A DNA stretch of 64,000 nt from contig NZ_JABMCJ010000090.1 of assembly GCF_013359755.1 (NCBI RefSeq), forward strand, positions 62,001 to 126,000, read 5' to 3'. The notes under the pieces are model-generated. The model did not search any database. It was given only the letters and a program-made list of their open reading frames with translations, and was not told the origin of the DNA. This stretch comes from Tardiphaga robiniae. Lineage in GTDB: Bacteria; Pseudomonadota; Alphaproteobacteria; Rhizobiales; Xanthobacteraceae. The stretch's first letter is position 1, and the number at the start of each line of letters is the position of its first letter. Positions 34,255 through 42,873 of this stretch are shown piece by piece. The translations under genes and the position numbers were made by a program.

Positions 34255-35631
34255 TTAGGCGCGTTGCTTTCCGAAGGCGAGCACGTGCAGTCCAAGCCGC
34301 TGTCTCACGATCCAGAACAGCAGGATCGTCTCGAATGTCAGCGCGATCGACGTTGCCGCGGCGGCGCCATGGCCGCCGAATTTCGGCACCAGCACGAGAC
34401 ACAGCACCAGGTTCATCACGAAAGCCGACGCGTAGGCCACGGCGCAAATATGTTGGTGACCGAGCATGTTGAGCAGCCGCTCTACCGGACCGATTGCGGC
34501 GCGCACCACGAGGCCGATGGCTGCGATGAACATGATGTCGTAACCGCTGGTGAATTGCGGACCGAACAGCCATAGCAGCGGCTTGCCCAGAGCGAGCAGG
34601 ATCAGCGTCGCCGCGAGCGACGGCCAGAATGTCCACTTGATCGCGTGGGTGACGTAAGCGGCAAGTCGATCCTTGTCGCCGGCCGCGTGATATTCGGTGA
34701 AGCGATGCGCCGTTGTCGCCGACATCGCGTAATGAATGAACGACACCAGCGCCAGAGTCTTCACCACAGCGAAGTACACGCCGACTTCGTCGGATGAGAC
34801 GAACTGCTGCAGTACCAGCACGTCGGTGTAGGACAGCAGCAGATAGAAGCTCTCGACCAGCAGGATCGGCAACGACACTGCGAGCCAGCCGCGATAGTCA
34901 TAGGCCTTCGGGCCGGGCTCGATATGGGTGTGAAGCCGGCGATTGAGTACGATCATCTGGCCGATCATCGCAACCCAGACGGCTGCGACGCTGGCCAGCA
35001 TTGCGATGGTCGCACCAAGCTTAAAGCCCAGTGTGAAGGCGCCGGCGGTGAAGCCGATGATGAGCGCCTGGCGGATGATGAATTGCGGCATCAGGCCGAG
35101 GCGCATCCAGTCATGGGAGCGCGCGATACCATCCTGCGTGTTGGCAACGACGAAGGCCGGCAGCGTCAGGCAGCCGAGATAGAGCGGCACCACCGTGTTG
35201 GCGTCGATCCACGGCGAGATGAGCTTGATGAGGCCAGCGAGCAGCAGCGAGACCATCACCGAGACGATACCGGTCATCCAGCGGCTGCCGGAGAGAAAGC
35301 CGCGCAGCCGTGCGTGATCGCCGCTGGCGCGATATTCCGGGATGATCTTCTGGGCTGAAGCGGCGATGCCGAAATCCATCATCGAGCCGAGCAGCAGTAC
35401 CCAGGTCCAGACATAGACATAGATGCCGTAGTCTGACGTGCCCATCCAGCGCGCCAGCAGGATCTGCGAGAAATAAGCGAGGCCGGCGGAAATTACGCGG
35501 ATGAGGAAGATGGTGCCGGCGAGGCGGCGCGTCAGCGAGGCTTCGCCTGTGCCGGTGAACAGCGCGCGCAGCCTGGCCTTGAGGCCGGCGGGCTCGCTTG
35601 CGGGTGCGGAGTCTGCGTCCATCACGGCCAC
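34255..35631 (-). CDS. Polysaccharide flippase-like membrane protein (MATE/Wzx superfamily)
   Basis: 458 residues, starting with GTG at 35631, with GAGGA seven bases upstream; an ATG three codons later is an alternative. After a polar leader of about 35 residues there are about 12-14 membrane helices. The first helix-loop block (RLAGTIFLIRVISAGLAYFS then LLARWMGTSDYGIY) is the opening of oligosaccharide flippase family proteins, which move lipid-linked sugars across the inner membrane. No glycosyltransferases are nearby, so the polysaccharide is unknown. Confidence 0.88.
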   Translation of the reverse strand: MAVMDADSAPASEPAGLKARLRALFTGTGEASLTRRLAGTIFLIRVISAGLAYFSQILLARWMGTSDYGIYVYVWTWVLLLGSMMDFGIAASAQKIIPEYRASGDHARLRGFLSGSRWMTGIVSVMVSLLLAGLIKLISPWIDANTVVPLYLGCLTLPAFVVANTQDGIARSHDWMRLGLMPQFIIRQALIIGFTAGAFTLGFKLGATIAMLASVAAVWVAMIGQMIVLNRRLHTHIEPGPKAYDYRGWLAVSLPILLVESFYLLLSYTDVLVLQQFVSSDEVGVYFAVVKTLALVSFIHYAMSATTAHRFTEYHAAGDKDRLAAYVTHAIKWTFWPSLAATLILLALGKPLLWLFGPQFTSGYDIMFIAAIGLVVRAAIGPVERLLNMLGHQHICAVAYASAFVMNLVLCLVLVPKFGGHGAAAATSIALTFETILLFWIVRQRLGLHVLAFGKQRA

Positions 35632-35745
35632 GACAAGGTCCTCAGCCGCAGGCGTGCGGCAGCGGTCTGGCGTAGCAAGCAGTCGTTAACATCCGGTTGG
35701 ACAGAGATGTACAGGTTGCGCGCAACAGGTCATGCGCCAGCGGTA

Positions 35746-36573
35746 TCAGGGCAGGTTGACGTTGAATTCATAGGCGCGGTCGCTGCCGATCAGCGTCAGT
35801 TTCAGGGCCGCGCCATCGGTCGTGGCGCCGGGCGGCACGCCATCGAGTTCGAAGCTGAAGCGCTTCACGCCCGGCGGGCTCTTGGCCTCGAGTTTGGGGA
35901 TTGGCAGCGCCCATTCCGGCGTCGGGCCCTCGACGAACAGGTTGGGTTCGCTGCCTTCGGGCGCCACGACGTCAACGAACACATTCTTGCCCTCGCGCTT
36001 GAGGTCGCGCACCGTCAGCGGACTGGTGTCGCCCATGGTTGCCGGCTTAGGCACGGTATCGAGCGCCGCGGTCAGCGCGCCGTCTTCAGTGCTGGCCACG
36101 CTGGTAAAAGCGAGCTCGGCATTGGCGTCGACCGGGATGCAGAGCTTGTCGCAGACCGCGTAATTGATCGCCGCACGGAGAATCACCGGCTTGCCGGGGT
36201 CCTTGGCGATCACCCGCATGGGCAGCACCACCTGTTTCACATAGCCCAGCGACAGGCCACCGGCCCCATCCTCGAATTTTTTCGGCGCCGGCCACAGGAT
36301 GGTGACGGTATCCAGGTTCTCCGATTTGGAAAAATCGAAGCGGGGCGGTACCCCGGAATCACCGGGATTCCGCCAATAGGTGTGCCAGCCGGGCTGCAGC
36401 TGGATCGCGATGCCTCCCAGCATCACAGGACCGCTACGCGAGCCTGCCACAAGCCTGATCTGCGAATGACTGTCTATCTGCCAAGGTGAGGTGTCGTCCG
36501 CCTGCGCGCTGCAGGTGAGGAGCAGGCCCGCGGCGCAGACAGCGACAATGTGGTGCGGAACAGATGCGGTCAT
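35746..36573 (-). CDS. Secreted DsbD N-terminal-domain-like protein
   Basis: 275 residues with a signal peptide ending near residue 25 (TCSAQAD). The DsbD-alpha-like domain is visible: VMLGGIAIQLQPGWHTYWRN, GDSGVPPRFDF, WPAPKKF, then INYAVCDKLCIPVDANAEL with a Cys-x3-Cys pair (about 143-147) that corresponds to the redox-active pair of DsbD-alpha. The membrane and thioredoxin parts of full DsbD are missing, so it is a stand-alone periplasmic domain, probably receiving electrons from a separate membrane partner for copper tolerance or cytochrome maturation. It is divergent from yqgE. Confidence 0.88.
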   Translation of the reverse strand: MTASVPHHIVAVCAAGLLLTCSAQADDTSPWQIDSHSQIRLVAGSRSGPVMLGGIAIQLQPGWHTYWRNPGDSGVPPRFDFSKSENLDTVTILWPAPKKFEDGAGGLSLGYVKQVVLPMRVIAKDPGKPVILRAAINYAVCDKLCIPVDANAELAFTSVASTEDGALTAALDTVPKPATMGDTSPLTVRDLKREGKNVFVDVVAPEGSEPNLFVEGPTPEWALPIPKLEAKSPPGVKRFSFELDGVPPGATTDGAALKLTLIGSDRAYEFNVNLP

Positions 36574-36727
36574 CGGGCGTCCTTACAGGGTGGGCCTGTC
36601 ATAAAGCCAAACCTGTCTTAAGCTATTGAACTGCTTGTGATCCGGTTTTCGTATGCGTTGCGGAAGGCTGATTGACAGAACCCAGACCCAATATCAGGAT
36701 AGGCAACGAAATGAGAGCGGTTTGCTG

Positions 36728-37366
36728 ATGGAACCCACTCGCAAGCGCCCCCGGAAAAGCCGCGCGAAATCCGGCGCCGGCGACACTGGCAACTACCTCG
36801 ACGGGCAGTTGCTGATCGCCATGCCTGTGATGGAAGACGAGCGCTTCGCCCGTTCGGTGATTTACGTCTGCGCGCATTCGTCGGAAGGTGCCATGGGCAT
36901 CATCGTCAATCGGCCTGCGGGGAGCATCGATTTTCCCGAATTGCTGGTTCAACTGGACATCATTGAAAAGTCCGACAGCATCAAGCTCCCGGAAAGCGCC
37001 GAAAGCATGAAAGTGCTGAAGGGCGGTCCGGTCGAGACCGGCCGAGGTTTCGTGCTGCATTCCAGCGATTTCTTCATCAAGGACGCGACATTGCCGATCG
37101 ACGATGGCGTCTGCCTCACCGCGACCGTGGATATCCTGCGCGCCATCGCCAATGGCGGTGGACCCAAGCACGCGATTCTCGCGCTGGGCTATGCCGGCTG
37201 GGCGCCGGGCCAGCTGGAAGACGAAATCCAGGGCAACGGCTGGCTGCATTGCGCAGCTGATGAGGATCTCATCTTCGGCGGTGATGTTGAGGAGAAGTAT
37301 CTTCGCGCGCTGCAGAAGATCGGGATCGCCCCGGGGATGTTGTCGGCCGAGGCCGGGCACGCGTGA
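36728..37366 (+). CDS. yqgE: YqgE/AlgH family protein (DUF179)
   Basis: 212 residues from the ATG at 36728; an ATG at 36653 in the same frame would add 25 residues without family resemblance. The DUF179 core is clear: [20 protein letters not shown], then [34 protein letters not shown] and [15 protein letters not shown]. The family is widespread; the protein is cytoplasmic and its function is unsettled (AlgH influences alginate in Pseudomonas). The first 20 residues are basic and unstructured. It is separated from the upstream gene by a 154-base divergent region. Confidence 0.94.
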   Translation: MEPTRKRPRKSRAKSGAGDTGNYLDGQLLIAMPVMEDERFARSVIYVCAHSSEGAMGIIVNRPAGSIDFPELLVQLDIIEKSDSIKLPESAESMKVLKGGPVETGRGFVLHSSDFFIKDATLPIDDGVCLTATVDILRAIANGGGPKHAILALGYAGWAPGQLEDEIQGNGWLHCAADEDLIFGGDVEEKYLRALQKIGIAPGMLSAEAGHA

Positions 37367-37404
37367 GCGTCCGCTAGACTTCCAGCTATCAGCGACGGCC
37401 CTAC

Positions 37405-40287
37405 TCAGCTCGCCGCTTCCAATCGCTCTTCCGTCAGCATGCGCATCGCCGCATCCGCATCCATCGGCTCGCCGAAGGCAAAGCCCTGGGCGTATTCGCA
37501 GCCGAGCTGATACATCTCCACCGCATCCGAATCTGTCTCGACGCCTTCAGCGACGACGTCCATGCCGAGATCGTGGGCCATGGCGATGATGGATTTGAGA
37601 ATCACCGGGCGGGTGCCGCGCGAGGTGGTGCGAACGAAGGACTGGTCGATCTTCAGCGTGTCGAACGGGAAGCGCTGCAGATAGGATAGCGACGAGTGGC
37701 CAGTGCCGAAATCGTCGAGCGAAAGACCCGTACCGAGTTCGCGGATCCGGTGCAGCATCTGCGCTGCATGTTCCGGATTTTCCATCACCAGCGATTCCGT
37801 GAGTTCGAGCTTCAGTGTGCCGCGCGCGACTGACGAGCGTGACAGTACGGTTCGGATGTCATGCAGGAGGTCGTGGCGCAGCAGTTGCCGCGAGGAGACG
37901 TTGACGCTGGCGAAGATCGGTTCGCGCGAGCGCATCGCGCGCTGCCAGATCGCGAGCTGCCGTGCAGTCTGATCCATCACGAACATGCCGAGATCGATGA
38001 TGAGGCCGATCTCCTCGGCGATCGCGATGAATTCCGACGGCGACATCCGGCCGAGCTTCGGATGATCCCAACGTGCCAGCGCCTCGAAACCGGCGATGGA
38101 GCGATCTTCCAGCCGCACGATGGGCTGATACAGGATGGTGATTTCCTGGCGCTCTATGGCGCGGCGCAGTTCGGATTCGAGCGTCAGGCGATCCGTTTTG
38201 CGGGCGCGCATTGCCGGTTTGTAGACGTCGATACGGTCGCCACCGATCCGCTTCGAATGATACATCGCAAGCTCGGCATCCTTGATGAGCTCGTCGGTCA
38301 GGGGCACCGCGGGATCAGAGAGCGCGAGGCCGATCGAGGCCGTGAGGAAGATCTCGCGATCGTTGAAGGCAATCGGGGCGCGGATGGTCTTGCGGATGGT
38401 CTCGGCGAAAGCCGTGATCTTGGCGGCGTCTTGTTCGGACATCAGGATCAGGCCGAACTGGTCGCCGGCGAGGCGGGCCAGCGTGTCCTGCGGCTTGAGG
38501 ATGCGGGTGAGGCGGCGGGCCAGCGTCAGAAGGATCGAGTCGCCGACGGCGATGCCGACGGAATCGTTGACCTGTTTGAAGCGATCGAGGTCGATCACCA
38601 TGATGGTCGGCCGCATGGTCGGCACCGTCTTGGAGAAATTCGCGACGGCGTTGAGGCGGTCAATGAACAGCTTGCGGTTTGGCAGGCCGGTCAGGTTGTC
38701 ATGCACCGAGTCGTGCAGCATGCGCTCTTCGGCATTCTTCATCTCGGTGACGTCGGTGAGTGTGCCGACCACGCGTGACACTTCACCGTCGGAGCCAACC
38801 ACCGGGCGTGCTTTCAGCGCGAACCACATGAAGTGACCGTCGGGGGTGCGCAGGCGGAAGTCCTGCACGAGGCGGCCGCGACGCTGGTCGAGCACGCTGT
38901 CCAGCGCCGCCCGGAAGCGATCCTGATCGAGCGGGTGGAGCACTTCGAGCCAGCTTGCTGCAGGGCCTTCCAGCGTGCCGCGTTTGAGGCCGAGCAGTGC
39001 TTCGGTCTCGGGCGAGGTGAACACTTTGTCGGCGGAGACGTCCCAGTCCCAGATCAGATCGCCGGAGCCGGTCAGCGCCAGCGCGCGTCGCTCCACGTCC
39101 GAGACGATGCCGTTGGTGGCGCCGCCGCCTGCGAAAGCATGCTGCATCACCGTGAAACCGATCAGCATCACGATCAGTACGAGGCCGCCGAGCAGCGCCG
39201 GGCCGACGATGTCATTGGTGACGCTGCCGGCGACGGTCATGCCCGCGGCAACAACCCAGACCACGAGCAGGAACCAGGTCGGGATCAGCAACACCGCGCG
39301 GTCGAAGCCATGGGTGGAGAGATAGACGATCAGCGCGAAGCCGGCGAAGGCGATCAGCACCAGCGAGATGCGCGCGATGCCCGAGGCGACGGCAGGATCG
39401 AACAGCGCGAGACCGACAAGAGAGCCAAGGAAAGCCAGCCAGCCTAGCGTGATGTGCGAGTAGCGGACATGCCATCGACTGAGATTGAGATAAGCAAACA
39501 GGAACACCAGCAGCGTCGCCGCCAGGATCGCTTCCCCCGAGGCGCGCCAGACGCGCTCGGCGCCTTGGGACATGTCGAGCACCTTGCCCCAGAAGCCGAA
39601 GTCGACACCGATATAGACCAGCACGGCCCAGGCCAGCGCCGCGGCGGCCGGGAACATGATGCTGCCCTTCACGACGAACAGGATCGTCAGCACCAGCGCC
39701 AGTAGGCCGGAGATGCCGATGACGATGCCTTGGTACAGGGTGAAGGAGTTGACCTTGTCCTTGTAGGCTTCCGGCTCCCACAGATAGAGCTGCGGCAGCT
39801 TGTTGGTGCGCAGTTCGGCGACGAAGGTGATAACAGCACCGGGATCGAGGGTGACGCGGAAGATATCTGCGGTGGCACTATCCTGACGTTCCGGGCGATC
39901 CCCGGTTGACGGGGTGATGGTCGCAATGCGCGAGAGGCCAAGATCGGGCCACAAGAGGCCGGACGACACGATGCGATAATGCGGCGCGACGATCAGACGA
40001 TCGAGCTGATCGTCGGTGTTGTTGGCGAGCGCGAACACCACCCAGTTCTGACCGGCTTCGCGGCCACGCACCTCGATGCGGCGAACGATGCCGTCGGTGC
40101 CTGGTGCGGTGGAGACCTGGATGCGGTCGGTGTCGCTATGCTGATATTCGAGGATGCCGGTGAGATCGATCGCAGGCGCGTCACCGCGGACGCTAACAGC
40201 GTCAACAGCCTGTGCCGGTGCTGCGGCAACAACAATCATCAGGCCGAGCGCGAGCGGCGCGAGCCACCTGATCAAACGCAATGTCAT
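37405..40287 (-). CDS. Membrane-bound PAS-GGDEF-EAL protein with a degenerate GGDEF site
   Basis: 960 residues. Order: signal or anchor helix (about 7-28), a periplasmic domain (about 30-180), seven or eight membrane helices (about 180-385, 7TMR-DISM-like), PAS (about 395-515), GGDEF (about 525-690), EAL (about 705-950). The GGDEF loop reads AGDQF at 607-611, so two of five key residues differ and cyclase activity is probably lost. The EAL half keeps Glu735-Ala-Leu (FEALARW), ELTES, DDFGTGHSS, KIDQSF and AEGVET, so cyclic-di-GMP phosphodiesterase activity is likely. The GGDEF part may bind GTP to regulate it. No neighbours suggest the input signal. Confidence 0.93.
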   Translation of the reverse strand: MTLRLIRWLAPLALGLMIVVAAAPAQAVDAVSVRGDAPAIDLTGILEYQHSDTDRIQVSTAPGTDGIVRRIEVRGREAGQNWVVFALANNTDDQLDRLIVAPHYRIVSSGLLWPDLGLSRIATITPSTGDRPERQDSATADIFRVTLDPGAVITFVAELRTNKLPQLYLWEPEAYKDKVNSFTLYQGIVIGISGLLALVLTILFVVKGSIMFPAAAALAWAVLVYIGVDFGFWGKVLDMSQGAERVWRASGEAILAATLLVFLFAYLNLSRWHVRYSHITLGWLAFLGSLVGLALFDPAVASGIARISLVLIAFAGFALIVYLSTHGFDRAVLLIPTWFLLVVWVVAAGMTVAGSVTNDIVGPALLGGLVLIVMLIGFTVMQHAFAGGGATNGIVSDVERRALALTGSGDLIWDWDVSADKVFTSPETEALLGLKRGTLEGPAASWLEVLHPLDQDRFRAALDSVLDQRRGRLVQDFRLRTPDGHFMWFALKARPVVGSDGEVSRVVGTLTDVTEMKNAEERMLHDSVHDNLTGLPNRKLFIDRLNAVANFSKTVPTMRPTIMVIDLDRFKQVNDSVGIAVGDSILLTLARRLTRILKPQDTLARLAGDQFGLILMSEQDAAKITAFAETIRKTIRAPIAFNDREIFLTASIGLALSDPAVPLTDELIKDAELAMYHSKRIGGDRIDVYKPAMRARKTDRLTLESELRRAIERQEITILYQPIVRLEDRSIAGFEALARWDHPKLGRMSPSEFIAIAEEIGLIIDLGMFVMDQTARQLAIWQRAMRSREPIFASVNVSSRQLLRHDLLHDIRTVLSRSSVARGTLKLELTESLVMENPEHAAQMLHRIRELGTGLSLDDFGTGHSSLSYLQRFPFDTLKIDQSFVRTTSRGTRPVILKSIIAMAHDLGMDVVAEGVETDSDAVEMYQLGCEYAQGFAFGEPMDADAAMRMLTEERLEAAS

Positions 40288-40404
40288 TCTCCGCGATCAA
40301 CAAAACATCGACCCTGCGTCACGCAGAAGCAGGGCCATTTCCCGACGCGCGATAAATGACATGAAAGCGAGATAAATCAAAGGGTTTCCGGCTGTTCTCC
40401 AGCC

Positions 40405-41400
40405 CTAAACGACCAACACAATTTTGCCAATATGTGCGCTGGTTTCCATGCGTTTGTGCGCGTCCGCAGCCTTTTCCAGCGGGAAAGTGCTGTCCATCAG
40501 GGGCTTAACCTTGCCAGACTTGAGTAGCGGCAGGACATTGGCCTCGATTGCCCTGACCATGGCGGCCTTGTCGGCATTGGTGCGGGGGCGCAGAGTCGAG
40601 CCGGTATAGTGCAGCCGCTTCACCATGATCTTGGCGGCGTTGATGGTGGCTTTCGGGCCGTTCAGCACCGCAATCTGCACGATGCGGCCATCGACGGCGG
40701 CGGCATCGAAGTTTTTCTCTACATAATCCGCGCCCACCATATCGAGGATCAGCTCGACGCCGGTCTTGGTGATTTCCTTGACGCGTTCGACGAAGTCCTC
40801 GGTCTTGTAGTTGATGGCGTGATCGGCGCCGAGCTTGAGGCAGGCATCGACCTTGTCTTGGGAGCCGACGGTGACGATCACCTTGGAACCTAGCGCCTTA
40901 GCGAGCTGGATCGCCATGGTGCCGATGCCGGAAGAGCCGCCATGGATCAGCACGGTCTCGCCGGGCTGCAATCCGCCACGCTCAAACACGTTATGCCAGA
41001 CGGTCATCAGGGTTTCGGCGGTGGCGCCGGCCTCGGTCATCGAGAAGCCTTCGGGGACCGTCATCGCCTGCGCATCCTGTGCGATGCAATATTGCGCGTA
41101 GCCGCCGCCGGCGACCAGCGACATCACCTTGTCACCGAGCTTGTGTTTGGTGGCGCCTTCGCCGAGGGCGACGACTTCACCGGAGATTTCGAGGCCGGGC
41201 AGATCGCTGGCGCCAGGCGGCGGCGGATAGGCGCCGGAGCGCTGTGCGACGTCCGGACGGTTCACACCGGCGGCTGCGACCTTCACCAGGATTTCGCCGG
41301 GACCCGGCTTTGGAACGGGGCGCGTTTCGGGAATCAGCACCTCGGGGCCGCCCGGTTTGCTGATACCAACGACGGTCATTTGCGTGGGCAGCTTTTCCAT
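40405..41400 (-). CDS. NAD(P)H:quinone oxidoreductase, zinc-independent MDR family (PIG3-like)
   Basis: 331 residues. The N-terminal GroES-like part contains GEILVKVAAAGVNRPDVAQR (about 36-55), typical of quinone oxidoreductases; the catalytic-zinc ligands are absent. The Rossmann part carries GETVLIHGGSSGIGTMAIQL (about 142-161). The PIG3 type reduces small quinones with NADPH. Divergent from the DUF1192 gene 109 bases away, an arrangement shared across Rhizobiales. Confidence 0.93.
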   Translation of the reverse strand: MEKLPTQMTVVGISKPGGPEVLIPETRPVPKPGPGEILVKVAAAGVNRPDVAQRSGAYPPPPGASDLPGLEISGEVVALGEGATKHKLGDKVMSLVAGGGYAQYCIAQDAQAMTVPEGFSMTEAGATAETLMTVWHNVFERGGLQPGETVLIHGGSSGIGTMAIQLAKALGSKVIVTVGSQDKVDACLKLGADHAINYKTEDFVERVKEITKTGVELILDMVGADYVEKNFDAAAVDGRIVQIAVLNGPKATINAAKIMVKRLHYTGSTLRPRTNADKAAMVRAIEANVLPLLKSGKVKPLMDSTFPLEKAADAHKRMETSAHIGKIVLVV

Positions 41401-41509
41401 GATTTGTCCTTGCGGCGTACGGGATGTCGGTTGGCCATCTGATTAAACAGCCGGATCAATGCTGGCAACATCCGGTGCATATTCGAATTTGAGACGGGGA
41501 GGGCCCCAA

Positions 41510-41701
41510 ATGGCGATCGACGACGACGACAAACCGAAGAAGAAGGTCAGCCATGAGGTCGGGCAGGACCTCTCGCTGCTATCGGTCGAGGAACTCGCCG
41601 AGCGGATCGCGCTGCTCAATGGCGAGATCGCGCGGCTGCAATCGAGCATGACCTTGAAGCGCGCGACGCGCGATGCGGCGGATCGCTTTTTCAAATCGTG
41701 A
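41510..41701 (+). CDS. DUF1192 domain-containing protein
   Basis: 63 residues from the ATG at 41510, with GGGAGG 6 bases upstream. A charged N-terminus (Asp/Lys-rich) is followed by a single amphipathic coiled helix: LSVEELAERIALLNGEIARL, then a basic end. This is the DUF1192 pattern of a small cytoplasmic coiled-coil protein in alphaproteobacteria, usually near rcdA as here. Function unknown; a partner or adaptor role is possible given the coiled coil. Confidence 0.9.
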   Translation: MAIDDDDKPKKKVSHEVGQDLSLLSVEELAERIALLNGEIARLQSSMTLKRATRDAADRFFKS

Positions 41702-41734
41702 CGGGCTATTGAACGGCGCTCTCCCGGCTCTCTG

Positions 41735-41852
41735 TCATCATTGCGAGGTGAAGGAAAGCTGTCCTGCAGCTTTCCTCTTAGCGAAGCAACGCGGCAATTC
41801 AGAAGCCATACGCGAAGAAAACTGGATTGCTTCGCTCTGCTCGCAATGGCGG
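41735..41852. repeat. Dispersed palindromic repeat (CATTGCGAGG ... CTCGCAATGG type)
   Basis: The outer arms are TCATTGCGAG on the left and CTCGCAATGG on the right, with the inner signature GCGAAGCAA and TGGATTGCTTCGCT, as in a repeat found in many copies in Bradyrhizobium and Rhodopseudomonas. An extra perfect hairpin, GGAAAGCT-GTCCTGC-AGCTTTCC, lies in the left half. Confidence 0.75.
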
Positions 41853-41984
41853 ACGAGAGGCCTGTGCAATACCGCCGACGCTTCCTCAGTCGCGATCCCG
41901 ACATTGTCTCATTCCGATACAGTTTGCGAGGCGTCGCATGGCAAACGGATCGTGAAGAAAGCCCGCGTATTTACGCGCAATTAA

Positions 41985-42102
41985 GCTTTCTCGCATATTA
42001 CTTAAATTGTCCTTGTTTGGACACCGAGTGGCTCCTGTCCACTCTGTTTGACGCCTCCCTGTTATCAACTTTAAAGCCGCCGGAAACGGCGGCTCTTTTT
42101 TT
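41985..42102 (+). ncRNA. Candidate small RNA or structured leader upstream of rcdA
   Basis: Three hairpins follow each other with almost no spare sequence: TGTCC-TTGTTT-GGACA (42008-42023), GAGTGG-CTCCTGT-CCACTC (42026-42044) and the terminator stem AGCCGCCG-GAAA-CGGCGGCT with a run of Ts (42075-42102). The single-stranded stretch between contains GCCTCCCTG, which could pair with ribosome-binding sites. No start codon with a ribosome-binding site opens a frame here. The 5' end is a guess. It fits a terminated, trans-acting RNA or an attenuator. Confidence 0.5.
42075..42102 (+). terminator. Rho-independent terminator
   Basis: Perfect 8-bp GC-rich stem with a GAAA tetraloop followed by CTTTTTTT. 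No coding sequence on the plus strand lies within 370 bases upstream, which is why a non-coding transcript is proposed. Confidence 0.9.
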
Positions 42103-42274
42103 GGCACTCATGTCTTCTTTTGGGGCGTCAGCGATCGTTAAATCGCGTTGGAAACCATAAATACTTCTTTAATTTTACGCCGCTGGACTCTCACGCACGC
42201 ACGCGTAATGATTTGTTCATCATAAGCCCGCCGTTCAGAGCTGGCTGCGAAACCATTTGCGTGAGGCGTTAACT

Positions 42275-42787
42275 ATGTCGGATCGTTTGCACAGCGAACC
42301 CGCTCTCGTTCAGTTTAGCGAGCGGCTGACCAATTCTGCTGCCTTCGGCGCCTTGTTTCGCGAGGGGATGGATCTGGTCGAAGAGACCGCGGCCTATCTC
42401 GACGGCGTCGGCCGTAGCGAGGCCAAGGCACTGGATCGCTCCGTCAGCCTGACTTACGCCACCGAAAGCATGCGCCTCACCACCCGCCTCATGCAGCTTG
42501 CCTCATGGTTGCTGCTGCACCGTGCGGTGAAGGAAGGCGAGATGACGTTGACCCAGGCCAATCGTGAAAAGACCAAGGTCAAGCTCAGCGCCGCCGATCC
42601 GAGTCCGGAAGAAATGCTGCTCAAGCTGCCCGAGCAGCTGCAGATCCTGATCACGCGTTCGATGGTGCTGCAGACCAAGGTTCGTCGCCTCGACATCTCG
42701 ATCCATGCCGCGACCACCACGCATGCGCCGATCGGCAATCCGCTGGTGCCGCAGCTCAATCGCCTGAAGGCTGCGTTCGAACGCTGA
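42275..42787 (+). CDS. rcdA: Protease adaptor RcdA (DUF1465 family)
   Basis: 170 residues from the ATG at 42275. The protein is all-helical; the family core runs from FSERLTNSAAFGALFREGMD (about 12-31) through DRSVSLTYATESMRLTTRLMQLAS-like helices (about 55-80) to LPEQLQILITRSMVLQTKVRRLD (about 118-140), ending in a flexible tail. In Caulobacter crescentus RcdA links the ClpXP protease to CtrA and other substrates at the cell-cycle transition. Here its function is inferred from the family; a CtrA-type box elsewhere in the window shows the regulon exists in this organism. Neighbours DUF1192 and quinone oxidoreductase are the usual ones in Rhizobiales. Confidence 0.88.
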   Translation: MSDRLHSEPALVQFSERLTNSAAFGALFREGMDLVEETAAYLDGVGRSEAKALDRSVSLTYATESMRLTTRLMQLASWLLLHRAVKEGEMTLTQANREKTKVKLSAADPSPEEMLLKLPEQLQILITRSMVLQTKVRRLDISIHAATTTHAPIGNPLVPQLNRLKAAFER

Positions 42788-42873
42788 TCGCGCGTCCCTC
42801 ACATTCCTGAACGCTGTTCCTCGCTCGCCGCTCATGCGCTAAACATGAGCTAGGCGCAGCGGGGGCATTTGCG

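Larger units (their letters stand above)
41702..42274. other. Long intergenic region: dispersed repeat, structured RNA candidate, rcdA upstream region
   Basis: 573 bases without a supported gene. 41735-41852 is a palindromic dispersed repeat; about 41985-42102 is a chain of three hairpins ending in a terminator (candidate small RNA); 42103-42274 is AT-rich and should hold the rcdA promoter. A long open frame through the repeat (41741-42160) crosses the hairpins and has no ribosome-binding site, so it is not called. Confidence 0.7.

Noticed and set aside
35687-35701. Possible CtrA site (TTAA-N7-TTGG) upstream of the flippase gene
   Set aside because: Only one half matches the consensus, so it is not distinguishable from chance.
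37861-38778. 305-codon open frame antisense to the GGDEF/EAL gene
   Set aside because: The opposite strand holds the conserved EAL and GGDEF motifs; this frame shows no family features.
41741-42160. 139-codon plus-strand frame in the rcdA upstream region
   Set aside because: It runs through a dispersed repeat and across three hairpins and a terminator; no ribosome-binding site and no family.
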